Source: Bombyx mori (lineage: Eukaryota > Arthropoda > Insecta > Lepidoptera > Bombycidae). Taken from it: DNA of 64,000 nt. The stretch is taken from contig NC_085135.1 in the NCBI RefSeq assembly GCF_030269925.1, forward strand, positions 9,796,753 to 9,860,752, in the 5' to 3' direction. The notes under the pieces were generated by a model. That model searched no databases and had not been told where the DNA came from. It was given only the letters and a program-made list of their open reading frames with translations. How positions within the stretch are numbered: position 1 is the stretch's first letter; each line of letters opens with the position of its first letter. Of this stretch, positions 55,714 to 64,000 are shown one piece after another. A program made the translations under genes and the position numbers.

Positions 55714-58591
55714 TTAGGTTGCACGTCGACCTCTTTGTCGAGTTCGACGAGTACGGTTACCGGGGTCCCTAAGCCTGCCCCTAGTATTAGAGCTGAAGGC
55801 ATCTAATGCAAAGGTTATTGGATCTGATGGATCCGTAAGGACGTGTCTAGGGCGTCGACGGTGACTGGCTCCTGCATGATCAGGATTCGGGGAGTAGTCA
55901 GCGGCGGCAACGATAAGGCGATTATCATGACGCATAGCCTTATCGAAGTATCGTTCCGACGCTGACTTCATGTATTTCCGAATTGATTCGAGGCCCAGGT
56001 CGTCGTGTAGGTCAACGTTCCTCACGAACCACGGAGCCCCGACAGCTAACCTGCAAAAGCGGGATTGTAGGGATTGGAGGGTGTCTATGTGTGTGCGGGC
56101 CGCGTGAGCGAACACCACACTCGCGTAAGTCATGACGGGCCTTATGCAAGTTTTGTAAAGTGTCACCTTGTTCCGAAGGGACATTTTACTCCGCTTACAG
56201 ATCATGGGGTAGAGTCTACCGAGAATAAACGCGGCACGGTCACGGACTGATTTTATATGCGGGCGGAATGTCATCGATGCATCCAGGGTAACCCCCAGGT
56301 ACTTGACCTTCCTGGCCCAGGGTATGGGTTGTCTAAAGAGAGTAATCGGGGGTGTGAGATTCCTCCTCCTAATCCGGGAGGAAATCCGTGTGGAGCTTCC
56401 CCTCTGAAATAGCACCGCAGTACTTTTCGCTGGGTTGATGTCTATGCGCCATTTTCGGAACCACTGTCCTAGGGCTAGGGCTGCGCTCTGAAGCTTCTTC
56501 GCGATTAGGGACTTATTTCTACTAGAATAGTAAACAGTCGTGTCGTCGGCGAATAAAGCTAAATGGGTCGGTGGCGACCGGGGAATATCGTTGACGAATA
56601 AGCTAAATAGGAGGGGTGAGAGGACAGAGCCTTGCGGGACTCCAGCTGTGAGAGGTCGTGGGGAGGAGCGGGTTCCCTCGACTCGATATCGAAAAGAGCG
56701 GTTCGACAAGAAGTCCCGTATGATGAGCACGAGACTATCCGGCACGCCCATGTTGAATAGTTTGAAAATCAAACCATTGTGCCAGACTTTGTCGAACGCT
56801 TTTGCGACGTCGAAGAAGAGAGCTCCCGTGTATAACGGTTTTGGTCGATTAAGCCCCACAAGAATGTGCTCCGTGAGGCACCTGTTGAACGCATGAGTGA
56901 TTTGTACGGAATCCGAATTGTTCATCGATGAGAATGCCCTTGGATGAGACGAAGTCTCTGAGGCGTTTGTAGAGCAGACGCTCATACAGTTTGCCTAGAG
57001 ACATGAGGAGGCTAATCGGGCGGTAGCTCGTCGGATGATTTTTTGGTTTACCGGGTTTATGTATGCCGATAACGTCCGCTTCTTTCCACACCGCGGGAAA
57101 GATACAGTTCGCCATAGCGGCATTGAAAATAGATGCCAACATCACGATGAGTTGGACGGGTAGAAGTTTAATAACGCGGTTGGATATACCGTCGGAACCG
57201 GGAGCCTTGCGAGGACGTAGGTCTTTGATCAAGTCTTTAACTTCTATCGGGGTGACGGGTGGTAACGCATCCGATGGTGGCAAGGAGGCTCTGCGTTCTA
57301 CCTCACTGTCTACTAATTCTACATGAACAGGGTCCACGGATTGAGTGCTGGGCGTGCACTGGGTTTGCAATGTATCGGCCAGCAGCTCTGCTTTTTCGTC
57401 ATCATCGAACGCCGCGAGTCGGCCTGAGGGGCCTACGAGGGGGGGCATAGTTACTACCGTATCCGATTTGAGAGTACGAGCTAAGCGGTAGTAAGACCTT
57501 TGGGAGGGCGCGAGTCCTTCTAAGAAATCAGACCATCTGGCATCTCGGACTTCGGCGATGCGAGACTTTACGTCGCGTTGTAGGGCACGCATTCGAATAC
57601 GATTTTCCGCGGTAGGATACCTGTCGTAGGCGCGTATCGAGGCGTTCTTAGCTCTAAGGAGTTCCCTAATATCATCGGACAATTTGAAGCGGTGAAGGAA
57701 GTCCTCCGCTACAACTTGTTTCGATGACCTATCTAATGTCGAGGTGATGTGTGACGTTAAGATGTCTATGGCTTCAGCGGTATCCTGAGGAGACGGGATA
57801 GAGTCCGGGTTAAACGGGAGCGATGGTGGATCAGATTCAGCCAGGCTGATGCCCAGCGTGTGCCAATCCACCACAGTCCTCGTGACGGGAACGGAATCGG
57901 GAGCGCGACCGAGCTTCATAACGACGGGACGGTGGTCTGAATCTAACTCTGAAACTACTTCGATCGAGTGTAAGCGCAGAGTTACGTTTTTTAATAACGC
58001 TATGTCGAGTATATCCGGGCGATGCGCGATGTTTAGCGGGTAGTGAGTCGGGGTTAGCGGAGCGACGATATCGAAGGCGAGATCATCGACTAACGCGTCA
58101 AGCCGCCTGCCATTCGGGGTTGTGGTGTGTGAGTTCCACCTGATGTGTTTACAATTTAGGTCGCCTGCCAGAATGACAGAGCTCCCCATACCGAGCAGCG
58201 CCTCGATATCACTGCTTAGAACGATCTTATCCGGTGGAAGATAAACGGACGCGATAACGATCGGCGCGTGTCCCGTCAGTGAGATTCGGCACACTGATGC
58301 TTCGATATTAGCGAGCGCGGGAGGATCGAGCGGGACGCAATGCAGGGCTCTTCTATAGTAAATGACGGTACCACCACCACGGGCAGAGAGCCTGTCGTTC
58401 CTGACCATGTTGTAGTTCGCGATTTTAGGGTCACGGCGCGCGGGCTTAAGTAGGGTCTCCTGCACTAAAAAGATATCAATTTGATGGTCACGCAAAAAGT
58501 CAGAAACCTGATCACGTTGATTTGCGAGACCGTAAGCGTTAAAAAATCCTATCGTTACGGATAGGGGCTTTATTCTACTTATATACGCCAT
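55714..58591 (-). pseudogene. ORF2 of jockey C4, one frameshift
   Basis: The ATG at 58591 (MAYISRIKPLSVTIGFFNAYG) follows the ORF1 stop by three bases. The endonuclease and RT motifs equal those of C2. A 5-base deletion near 56879, compared with C2, shifts the frame between DEQFGFRTNHSCVQQV and the catalytic FFDVAKAFDKVWH. The downstream frame is open to the normal end at 55714, so this is the only lesion seen. Confidence 0.9.
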
Positions 58592-58594
58592 TGA

Positions 58595-60223
58595 TTACCG
58601 GCGGAGTGAGGGGAGGACGTACGTATTTAATGACGCGTATACGTCGGCGTATTCTTGCACAACGGCGATAAAGTGTTGTGCAGTGGAGGCAGCGCGAATG
58701 GCGTCGCCCAAAGCGTTAACGCGCTCAAAGTTGATCGACTGAAAGAAGTCGATCGCTAAAGCGAGATTTTCGGACGCGGTCGGAGGGCAAGTCGCGGGAG
58801 AGGGACGAGTCGCGGGGGCGGGACGAATCGCGGAGGAGGGAGTTGTAGCCGTGTTCGTGTACGGCAGCGGTTTTGCCCAGGCCGAGACATTGGGCACCGC
58901 CGCCGGAACGAACGCTGGCTTAGCCTGCGACGCAGAGGGTGCCGAGGCTTTGATGTCTGGGCCGGAAGCTCGGAGGCGGTTTTGGCGGGCGACGCGGCGA
59001 TTTATTTTCGGGGCTCGGGGGCAACCACGGTAATTCGCGGGGTGACCCTGTGTTCGACACAGGACGCAGCTAGGCGGTTCCGTCGCGGTTTTTTGGTCGC
59101 GAGCGCAGAGGGCCGTGGCGTGATCGCCCAAACACTTAACACATCGGGGGCGCGCGTGACAGTTACGGGAAGAGTGCCCGTACAATTGACAGTTATGGCA
59201 CTGGCTAGGAGTGCCTTTTTTATGGGGGGCTTCGATGGCGATACCGGAGAGCCTACAGACGGTCTGTGTGTTGAAGATTTTCTTACCCTCGGGGGTAGGC
59301 TGGAGGGTGACTAGAACCATATTATATGGCTCCCTACCGCGACCGGTGTGCATACGGTGCACAGAATTCACTGGAAAGCCCTGTTCTAACAGATCGGCCT
59401 TGACGAGCTCTACATCTAACTCTTTAGGGATTCCGCGTATTACAACGCGGAGTTCGCGCTCCTCCTGGAGCGTATAAGTATGGAAACTTATACGTTCCTT
59501 ACGGAGGTAAGAAGAGAGGGCCCTATGGTCGTCAGGTGTTTGAACCTTAATTTGAATGCCGTTCGCGAGGTTACGGGCATTCGTGAAATTTATATTTTTG
59601 GCCTTAAGGGCCAGGCAAACTCGATCCCAAGCTGCCTTCTCCTGAAGGATAACCGGGGGAGGGGTCTGGGTTTTATTTTGTGCCACCGGACGCGGCGACG
59701 GAGTGGCACGGGCTGGGTGCGCAACGGGAGTCTGAGGGCGGGGGCGCGACGCGTTCACGGCTTTGCTAATTTTAGCGGCCGCGGGAGCTCGAGACTCCGC
59801 GGCACGCTTCTTACCCTTCTGTACCAGGGTGAATCCATCCGTCGATGAGGCGGGGGCGAGGTCGACCTCCATGTCCGAGTCAGAGTCGGAGCACGCGGAG
59901 GCGGGTGCAGGCGACCTACGAGCAAGTGTAGGTGTTTTAGAGGGCGCGACGGAGGCCGCGGATGATCGCTCAGCTGAAACGATGGTCACGGCGGACGACG
60001 CAGCAGCTTTTCTCGCCAGTATAGGCGACACGGGAGCGGCAGGCACGACAGAGGCTGCGGTGCTCAATGCAGAAGCTCTGCACGCAGGTACAGGCGACGC
60101 AGGAGCAGCGAGCGCGGCGGAGTCCTCGAGAGGGCTCGCAGTGTGATTGGCCTTGAAGGCCAGAAACTCTGAGGCGAGCTGTGGGTGGCGAAGTCGGAGG
60201 AATTCCGCGAATACAGCGTCCAT
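58595..60223 (-). CDS. ORF1 of jockey C4: Gag-like RNA-binding protein
   Basis: I start at the ATG near 60223 (MDAVFAEFLRLRHPQ), which is shared by all copies. The frame is also open further upstream through the 5' UTR to 60448. The Ala/Ser/Pro-rich amino part, the RRM-like middle and the three knuckles (CHNCQLYGHSSRNC, CVKCLGDHATALC, CVLCRTQGHPANYRGC) are intact. Protein differences from C2 are scattered substitutions and a few-residue indel near the SSSDSDSE patch, so C2 and C4 are separate recent copies. Confidence 0.9.
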   Translation of the reverse strand: MDAVFAEFLRLRHPQLASEFLAFKANHTASPLEDSAALAAPASPVPACRASALSTAASVVPAAPVSPILARKAAASSAVTIVSAERSSAASVAPSKTPTLARRSPAPASACSDSDSDMEVDLAPASSTDGFTLVQKGKKRAAESRAPAAAKISKAVNASRPRPQTPVAHPARATPSPRPVAQNKTQTPPPVILQEKAAWDRVCLALKAKNINFTNARNLANGIQIKVQTPDDHRALSSYLRKERISFHTYTLQEERELRVVIRGIPKELDVELVKADLLEQGFPVNSVHRMHTGRGREPYNMVLVTLQPTPEGKKIFNTQTVCRLSGIAIEAPHKKGTPSQCHNCQLYGHSSRNCHARPRCVKCLGDHATALCARDQKTATEPPSCVLCRTQGHPANYRGCPRAPKINRRVARQNRLRASGPDIKASAPSASQAKPAFVPAAVPNVSAWAKPLPYTNTATTPSSAIRPAPATRPSPATCPPTASENLALAIDFFQSINFERVNALGDAIRAASTAQHFIAVVQEYADVYASLNTYVLPSLRR

Positions 60224-60637
60224 AATCGCTGAGTACCCAGGTGGGGCGGCCCCGGGTCTTGAAACACTCGCCTTGCGGCGAGGCCCCAACTTCTCGGACC
60301 TGAGCGGTTCTATTGAACACAGGTGGCAATGCGGCGCGATTACTACAGGACAAAGAAAAAGCACAACAAAACAGAAATTACAAAAAGAAACAAAACAAAT
60401 AAATACTTGCAGGAAAACACTTTGTCGGCAAATGTTCCACGAACACAAAAATAACTAAAACAAAACAAATAAAAGCTTCCAGGAAACACACTTGGTCGGC
60501 AGATGTATCACGAACACAGGCCGCGCGAACAATGGCCGGGCTAACAAAAGCCGGGCGAACAAAGACCGGGCGATCGAGTGGACGATGAGCACGTCCGCAC
60601 GTGACGGGTGCCTCTATCGGAATGGAATTCATATGAA

Positions 60638-61577
60638 CTCTTACATGTCCAATGCCACCTGTTCGTAGCATTTCACCATTCGCGATGCTCACATCCACAC
60701 TATTAGGTCGGAAGTCAATCATGTACCTTTTATCATTGCACATATGATTAGTAGCACCGGAGTCAATGCACCACACATCACTGCTTATTTTTACAGACAG
60801 AGCTGCAACGAGCGCTTTGTCCTTTGGGATATTCTGCTTCGGATTGCTCCTCGCCTGATACCTGGATTTATTTTGGCCCTTGTTGCCTCCTACGTCCGCT
60901 GGCTCCTTGAAGCTTCCTTCGTTGGTACAATTCTTAGAAATGTGACCCACATTTTTGCACTTGAAGCATCTCGGTTGCTTCTTGATTACCAACGCAGTGA
61001 CTTCTTGTTTCTCCTTACGCCTCTGGTTTTCTGCTATGAGTTTTCCTGAGACCAGTTCCGTGGTGAGTTTTACATTTGAGTTCTCAATTGCCATAATGAG
61101 GGGGTCAAAATCTTCTGTGAGCCCACTTAGCATTATAACGGCAATAAACTCATCATCCAATGCGGATTCCATTTCACTCAGTTGATACGCCAACTCTTTA
61201 ATTTTATTGATGTAGGCTTCCATGGAACTGCTATCCGATAACTTGACACCGAAGAGACTTCTCAGTATGCCAAGCCTCCTGCACAAGCCGCGCCCTTCGT
61301 ATGCCTTACTTAGGTTATTCCACGCCTCGTGTGCGCTGGTGGCGGTGCGGATGCACGGGATGACCGCTGGCTGCACCGACAATGCAATACGTGCCAATGC
61401 CTTTTCGCTCTTTTTCTTCATGGCTTCCGTCAATTCCGATTTATCCATGACGGAATCCCATAACTCTTCATGGATTAATAACATCCGCATGGAGAACTTC
61501 CACGTGGAGTAGTTTTCTGCACCACGCAGTTTTTCAATGGCGGCATGTTGAATTGACGAACTCGTGCCGACCGACAT
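60638..61577 (-). pseudogene. gag: Gag and protease part of copia D2
   Basis: I start at the ATG at 61577 (MSVGTSSSIQHAAIEKLRG). A copia-type Gag (about residues 1-220) is followed by the knuckle CFKCKNVGHISKNC and the protease active site VWCIDSGATNHMC. The frame is intact to the C4 junction at RVHMN and continues at 55410. Open frames that run on past 61577 cross the LTR and are accidental. Confidence 0.9.
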
Positions 61578-61620
61578 GATGAATATTTTCCAAAAATCTT
61601 GCCGTTCCCAGATCAACAAC

Positions 61621-61635
61621 CACGCTCTGCTACCA
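61621..61635 (-). other. Primer binding site of copia D2 (initiator tRNA-Met)
   Basis: On the minus strand TGGTAGCAGAGCGTG directly follows the 5' LTR. It pairs with the 3' end of initiator tRNA-Met, unlike D1, which uses the internal type. Confidence 0.9.
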
Positions 61636-61852
61636 TGTTGGAGTGATCGTCTGGTTTTCTTATAATAAAGACGCAGATTTTTATGGATAGTATTTATTCT
61701 ATTGGCGATACAATATTTTGTGTCCGTACTCATAGACGACGCAAGAACGAAAGGGGCGCACACACAAACGACGTTGACATATGTAACAAGAGTGACAGCT
61801 GTCAGTTGATATTGACATAAAGATGCGTTTAGGAACTTATACAATTCTAACA
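61636..61852 (-). repeat. 5' LTR of copia D2
   Basis: The 217-bp partner of 45414-45630 with two substitutions. It is followed by the duplication CCTTG and the resumed ORF2 of element G. Confidence 0.95.
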
Positions 61853-62361
61853 CCTTGGTGTGAATGTCTAGTTCAGGACCACGGTCCGGTATCTCGGATG
61901 CGACATCGACCGCTCCTTGAGCATGGTCGCGCACGTCAACCGAGTCATCGGTCAGACTCGCGCGGCCAGGTTCTTGTTGCGGACGGTGTTTGCGTCCGGG
62001 CTTCCGACCAGGACCAAACTCGCCATTTACAAGACATACGTCCGTTCCCGCCTCACATACGCTGCTGAGGCCTGGTATCACCTGTTGTCGCCGTCCCTGC
62101 GATCTAGGTTGCAGGCCCAGAGTCTTTCCCTCCGCACTATCGTCGGGGCCGGGCAGTACGTCAGAAATGACGTTATTGCCCGGGACCTAGGTGTGGAGTC
62201 GCTCGTGGAGTTTGTGACTAGGCTCGCCCGTAATACGTACGAGCGAGCCGAAAACGGGCCCCATGAGCATCTCCACAACATAGCCCCGCTGCACGCCAGA
62301 CCACCGGATGGTACGGCGTTGCCGCGGGAGCTATTGGTACCCCCGACGATCGTTCGGAGAT
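61853..62361 (+). pseudogene. ORF2 of element G, carboxy-terminal part
   Basis: After copia D2 the coding sequence continues through VRYLGCDID-like residues, HVNRVIGQTRAARFLLRTVF, LAIYKTYVRSRLTYAAEAWY and an end of the same kind as other jockey ORF2 proteins (NTYERAENGPHEHL). Small frame changes occur near 61900. The stop is TAA at 62359-62361. The part is needed after the RT core but has no catalytic residue. Confidence 0.8.
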
Positions 62362-63216
62362 AAAGCTCCTCGCCGGCTGTGAGGCCGGGGAGGACCTATG
62401 AGCGCCCCTCTCGGAGCTGAGTTTCATCAGCCTCTAGCCCCACGCCTCTTGCCCGTTTGGCGGGTCCCCCGTATGGGGACCGCGGCTGCACCTCGTAGGT
62501 GCAGCCTCATTTCCATTAGGGGCTTTGACCCCACCCCCCACCCCCTTTTGGGATGGGGTGCCGCCGCCGTCGAGCCGGGGTTCGGAGGAGGGCGTTTGTC
62601 CAGCTCCAGCCCCTATGAGGAGGCAGTCTCCTCCCGGTGATGGTCACGGGGCGACCTAAGGTTGAGGCTGCGCCGCACGCTACCGTCACTCTAGCGCGCT
62701 TGCACCAGGAGGACGGGACGGCGCGTCGGCGGCTGCGAACTGCGATGCGGTCCGCATTTTCGTCGTCGCTGTCGTCGCCGAACATACTGTTGAAGAGCAA
62801 CCCGGTCGGCGGTGTATCGCGTTCCGACCCGGCAGGCTGGTTCTGGACCAGCGGGGTATCCCGGAACACCAGCGGCACCGCCCGGGCGGCCTGGTAGGGC
62901 CGCCGTACCGCGGAGACCGACGTCGTTGGTCGTCGACTATCGCCTCGACGACCCGTCGGTCGGGCGTCCTCGGGGTGGCGCCGCGTGTCTGGTAGTCTGT
63001 AGTGTTGACCGCGGGAACCCCCCTACTCTGAACGGGTTCTGACCCCGGACGGAGATCGGACGTCGGGTGTAAGAGTGCAGGGGAGTCGTTTAGTGGGTGG
63101 GCCCTAAAATCCTTGGGCCCGCGATCTGCTCTCAACACCTGCAGATCGTTGAGTCTCACATACCCCGCGCGCCCCCTAGGCGCGGGGACCTCGTAGGAGG
63201 TTCGGCCCCCGGCCCG
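62362..63216 (+). other. 3' untranslated region of element G
   Basis: This is an 855-bp GC-rich stretch between the ORF2 stop and the poly(A). It has C-rich and G-rich runs near 62528-62560 and a strong hairpin word CGCGCGCCCCCTAGGCGCG at 63167-63185. No coding signal is convincing. Open frames on either strand here are composition artefacts. Confidence 0.65.
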
Positions 63217-63234
63217 AAAAAAAAAAAAAAAAAA

Positions 63235-63397
63235 GGTTAAGCTTAGATTAGGATTAGTTTAGGTGTGACGGCGCGCGCTGTCCCTACACTCTACGGAGTG
63301 CAGGAACGGCGCGCTGCTGTCACTTAGATATTAGCTAGATTAAGTTAGGTTTACTTTAGGTTAAGCTAGGGAAAAAAAAAAAAAAAAAAAAAAAAAT
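63235..63397 (+). repeat. Short unit with TTAGG-like motifs, a long hairpin and its own poly(A)
   Basis: About 137 bp lie between two poly(A) tracts (63217-63234 and 63372-63397). Both edges are rich in TTAGG-like words, including GATTAGGATTAGTTT. The centre (63265-63323) is an imperfect inverted repeat with arms of about 28 bases, GTGACGGCGCGC and its partner GCGCGCTGCTGTCAC, closing on a loop near TCTACGG. It could be a tiny non-autonomous retroelement, or the 3' end of another element. Not recognised. Confidence 0.5.
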
Positions 63398-64000
63398 GGA
63401 GGAGAGAGGCAGCCGCCCCAGAAGAAAGAAGAGAGAGAAGAGAGAAGAAGGAGACGAAGAAAGAAGTCGCCCCAACCCATATCTTCAAGCCTGCCTATAC
63501 TCCATCCAGCAGCGCATCACCCCTGCCTCATTAGGCAGGGAGCCACATGTCCGGGCAGAGGGGTTTCCCTGAGGCCCGCTCCGCGCCCCCGCAAGGGGAC
63601 GCGACTACCCCACGACTGCAAATTCAGTTCGAGACAGCGAGCCGACGAGTCAAGACCTCTCCGAAAGAAGAGGAGAGAACCGACGACAAGAAGAGACTCG
63701 CTCCTACGCCCTGCGCCGGTCAAGCCACGAGGACCGTGTGAACGCCATACTGAAGCCTTCGTTATTTTCCTCGAACCAATCCCAGCACCCGTTCCGCGAC
63801 AGCCACTGCGGCAATACTCGAGCCACCACGTTTCAACACGTAAGAAGTCTAAAAATCACACGCGGTGGCCGAAACCTGAGCGATGGCCGTCCGGAATAAT
63901 ATTTTATGTGATTTTTTTACACCTTGGGTTACATTATTGGAGTTTTAGTAAGGATCCCTAACTTTTTTTCGCAGGGCACGCGATGTAAAGGATATTTTAG
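63398..64000 (+). other. Unassigned sequence with GA-rich tract and possible small intron
   Basis: A GA-rich tract (63399-63470) is followed by GC-rich sequence with an open frame of 64 codons from the ATG at 63547 (no recognised motif). CAC|GTAAGAAG at about 63840 and TTTTTTTCGCAG at about 63975 are respectable donor and acceptor forms, about 135 bases apart. This could be the 5' region of a further retroelement. I cannot name it. Confidence 0.3.

Larger units (their letters stand above)
55411..60627 (-). mobile_element. Jockey copy C4, full length
   Basis: It is a 5.2-kb minus-strand insertion with a T tract at 55411-55485 (one A inside) and the 10-bp duplication TTCATATGAA (55401-55410 and 60628-60637). 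The 5' end matches C2 and C3. The 5' UTR has two 85-bp units. It interrupts the protease-integrase linker of copia D2, and the reading frame of D2 rejoins across the duplication. Confidence 0.95.
45414..61852 (-). mobile_element. Element D2: Ty1/copia LTR retrotransposon, nested
   Basis: Read on the minus strand, its 217-bp LTRs run TGTTAGAATTG...CCAACA and differ at two positions (near 45436 and 45583). The 5-bp duplication is CCTTG. A primer site for initiator tRNA-Met follows the 5' LTR. The element is split by R1-clade element H and jockey copy C4. It is a different family from D1. Confidence 0.95.
41101..63234 (+). mobile_element. Element G: jockey-like non-LTR retrotransposon, split by copia D2
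   Basis: The 5' half is 41101-45413 (start approximate) and the 3' half 61853-63234. It ends in 18 adenines (63217-63234). Copia D2 divides ORF2 and duplicates CCTTG at 45409-45413 and 61853-61857. G is distinct in sequence from the C family. It has a Gag-like ORF1 with three zinc knuckles and an endonuclease-RT ORF2 that lacks part of the RT. Its 5' boundary is unknown and may lie as far upstream as 38040. Confidence 0.85.

Noticed and set aside
62398..63159. Open frames on both strands in the 3' UTR of element G
   Set aside because: They are GC-rich, without motifs, and end at the poly(A) of a retroelement.

Overview
This window is a eukaryotic, insect-type, transposable-element graveyard. 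I find no host protein-coding gene, rRNA or tRNA. Almost every base outside about 38.0-41.1 kb and the last 0.8 kb can be assigned to a retrotransposon or DNA transposon. Several families point to Lepidoptera, most likely a Bombyx-like silkworm: R1-clade non-LTR elements, a LINE tail common in silkworm DNA, lepidopteran-type jockey elements and TTAGG-like motifs. Deep nesting of fairly intact elements resembles W-chromosome, heterochromatic or piRNA-cluster DNA. Both the species and this location are inference.

Layout. (1) 89-31963 is one env-bearing Ty3/gypsy element (A, + strand), bounded by LTRs and a 4-bp GTGC duplication. It is split by: a no-duplication DNA transposon in its 5' LTR (271-1628); a non-LTR element B (- strand, about 3427-8935) that itself carries a broken Tc1/mariner-type element (4629-5842); a copia element D1 (- strand, 11080-23168); and a jockey copy C2 (- strand, 25963-31140). 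D1 in turn contains a 5' and 3' truncated jockey copy C1 (11631-14263) and a complete Ty3/gypsy element E (+ strand, 15095-20222) with apparently identical LTRs. (2) 31964-32943 is a fragment of an R1-clade element (F, + strand), abutted by jockey copy C3 (32944-38039, + strand). (3) 38040-41100 is mostly AT-rich and unassigned, apart from a small deleted Ty3/gypsy derivative I (39049-40662, - strand). (4) 41101-63234 is a second jockey-like element G (+ strand). It is split at 45413/61853 by a copia element D2 (45414-61852, - strand), which contains a near-complete R1-clade element H (about 46873-53420, - strand) and jockey copy C4 (55411-60627, - strand). (5) 63235-64000 has degenerate TTAGG-like motifs, a long imperfect hairpin, a second poly(A) tract and a purine-rich stretch.

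How it works together. These are independent selfish elements, not a pathway. Each can be peeled off by its own ends (LTRs, poly(A), inverted repeats) and target duplications, which gives a relative insertion order. Most carry only one to three lesions, so the insertions are young. Three families use very tight ORF1/ORF2 or gag/pol stop-start junctions, consistent with coupled translation. The best candidates for something new are the inverted-repeat transposon without target duplication in the LTR of A, the partial F-like envelope gene of A with candidate splice sites, and the ATGA gag/pol overlap of E.
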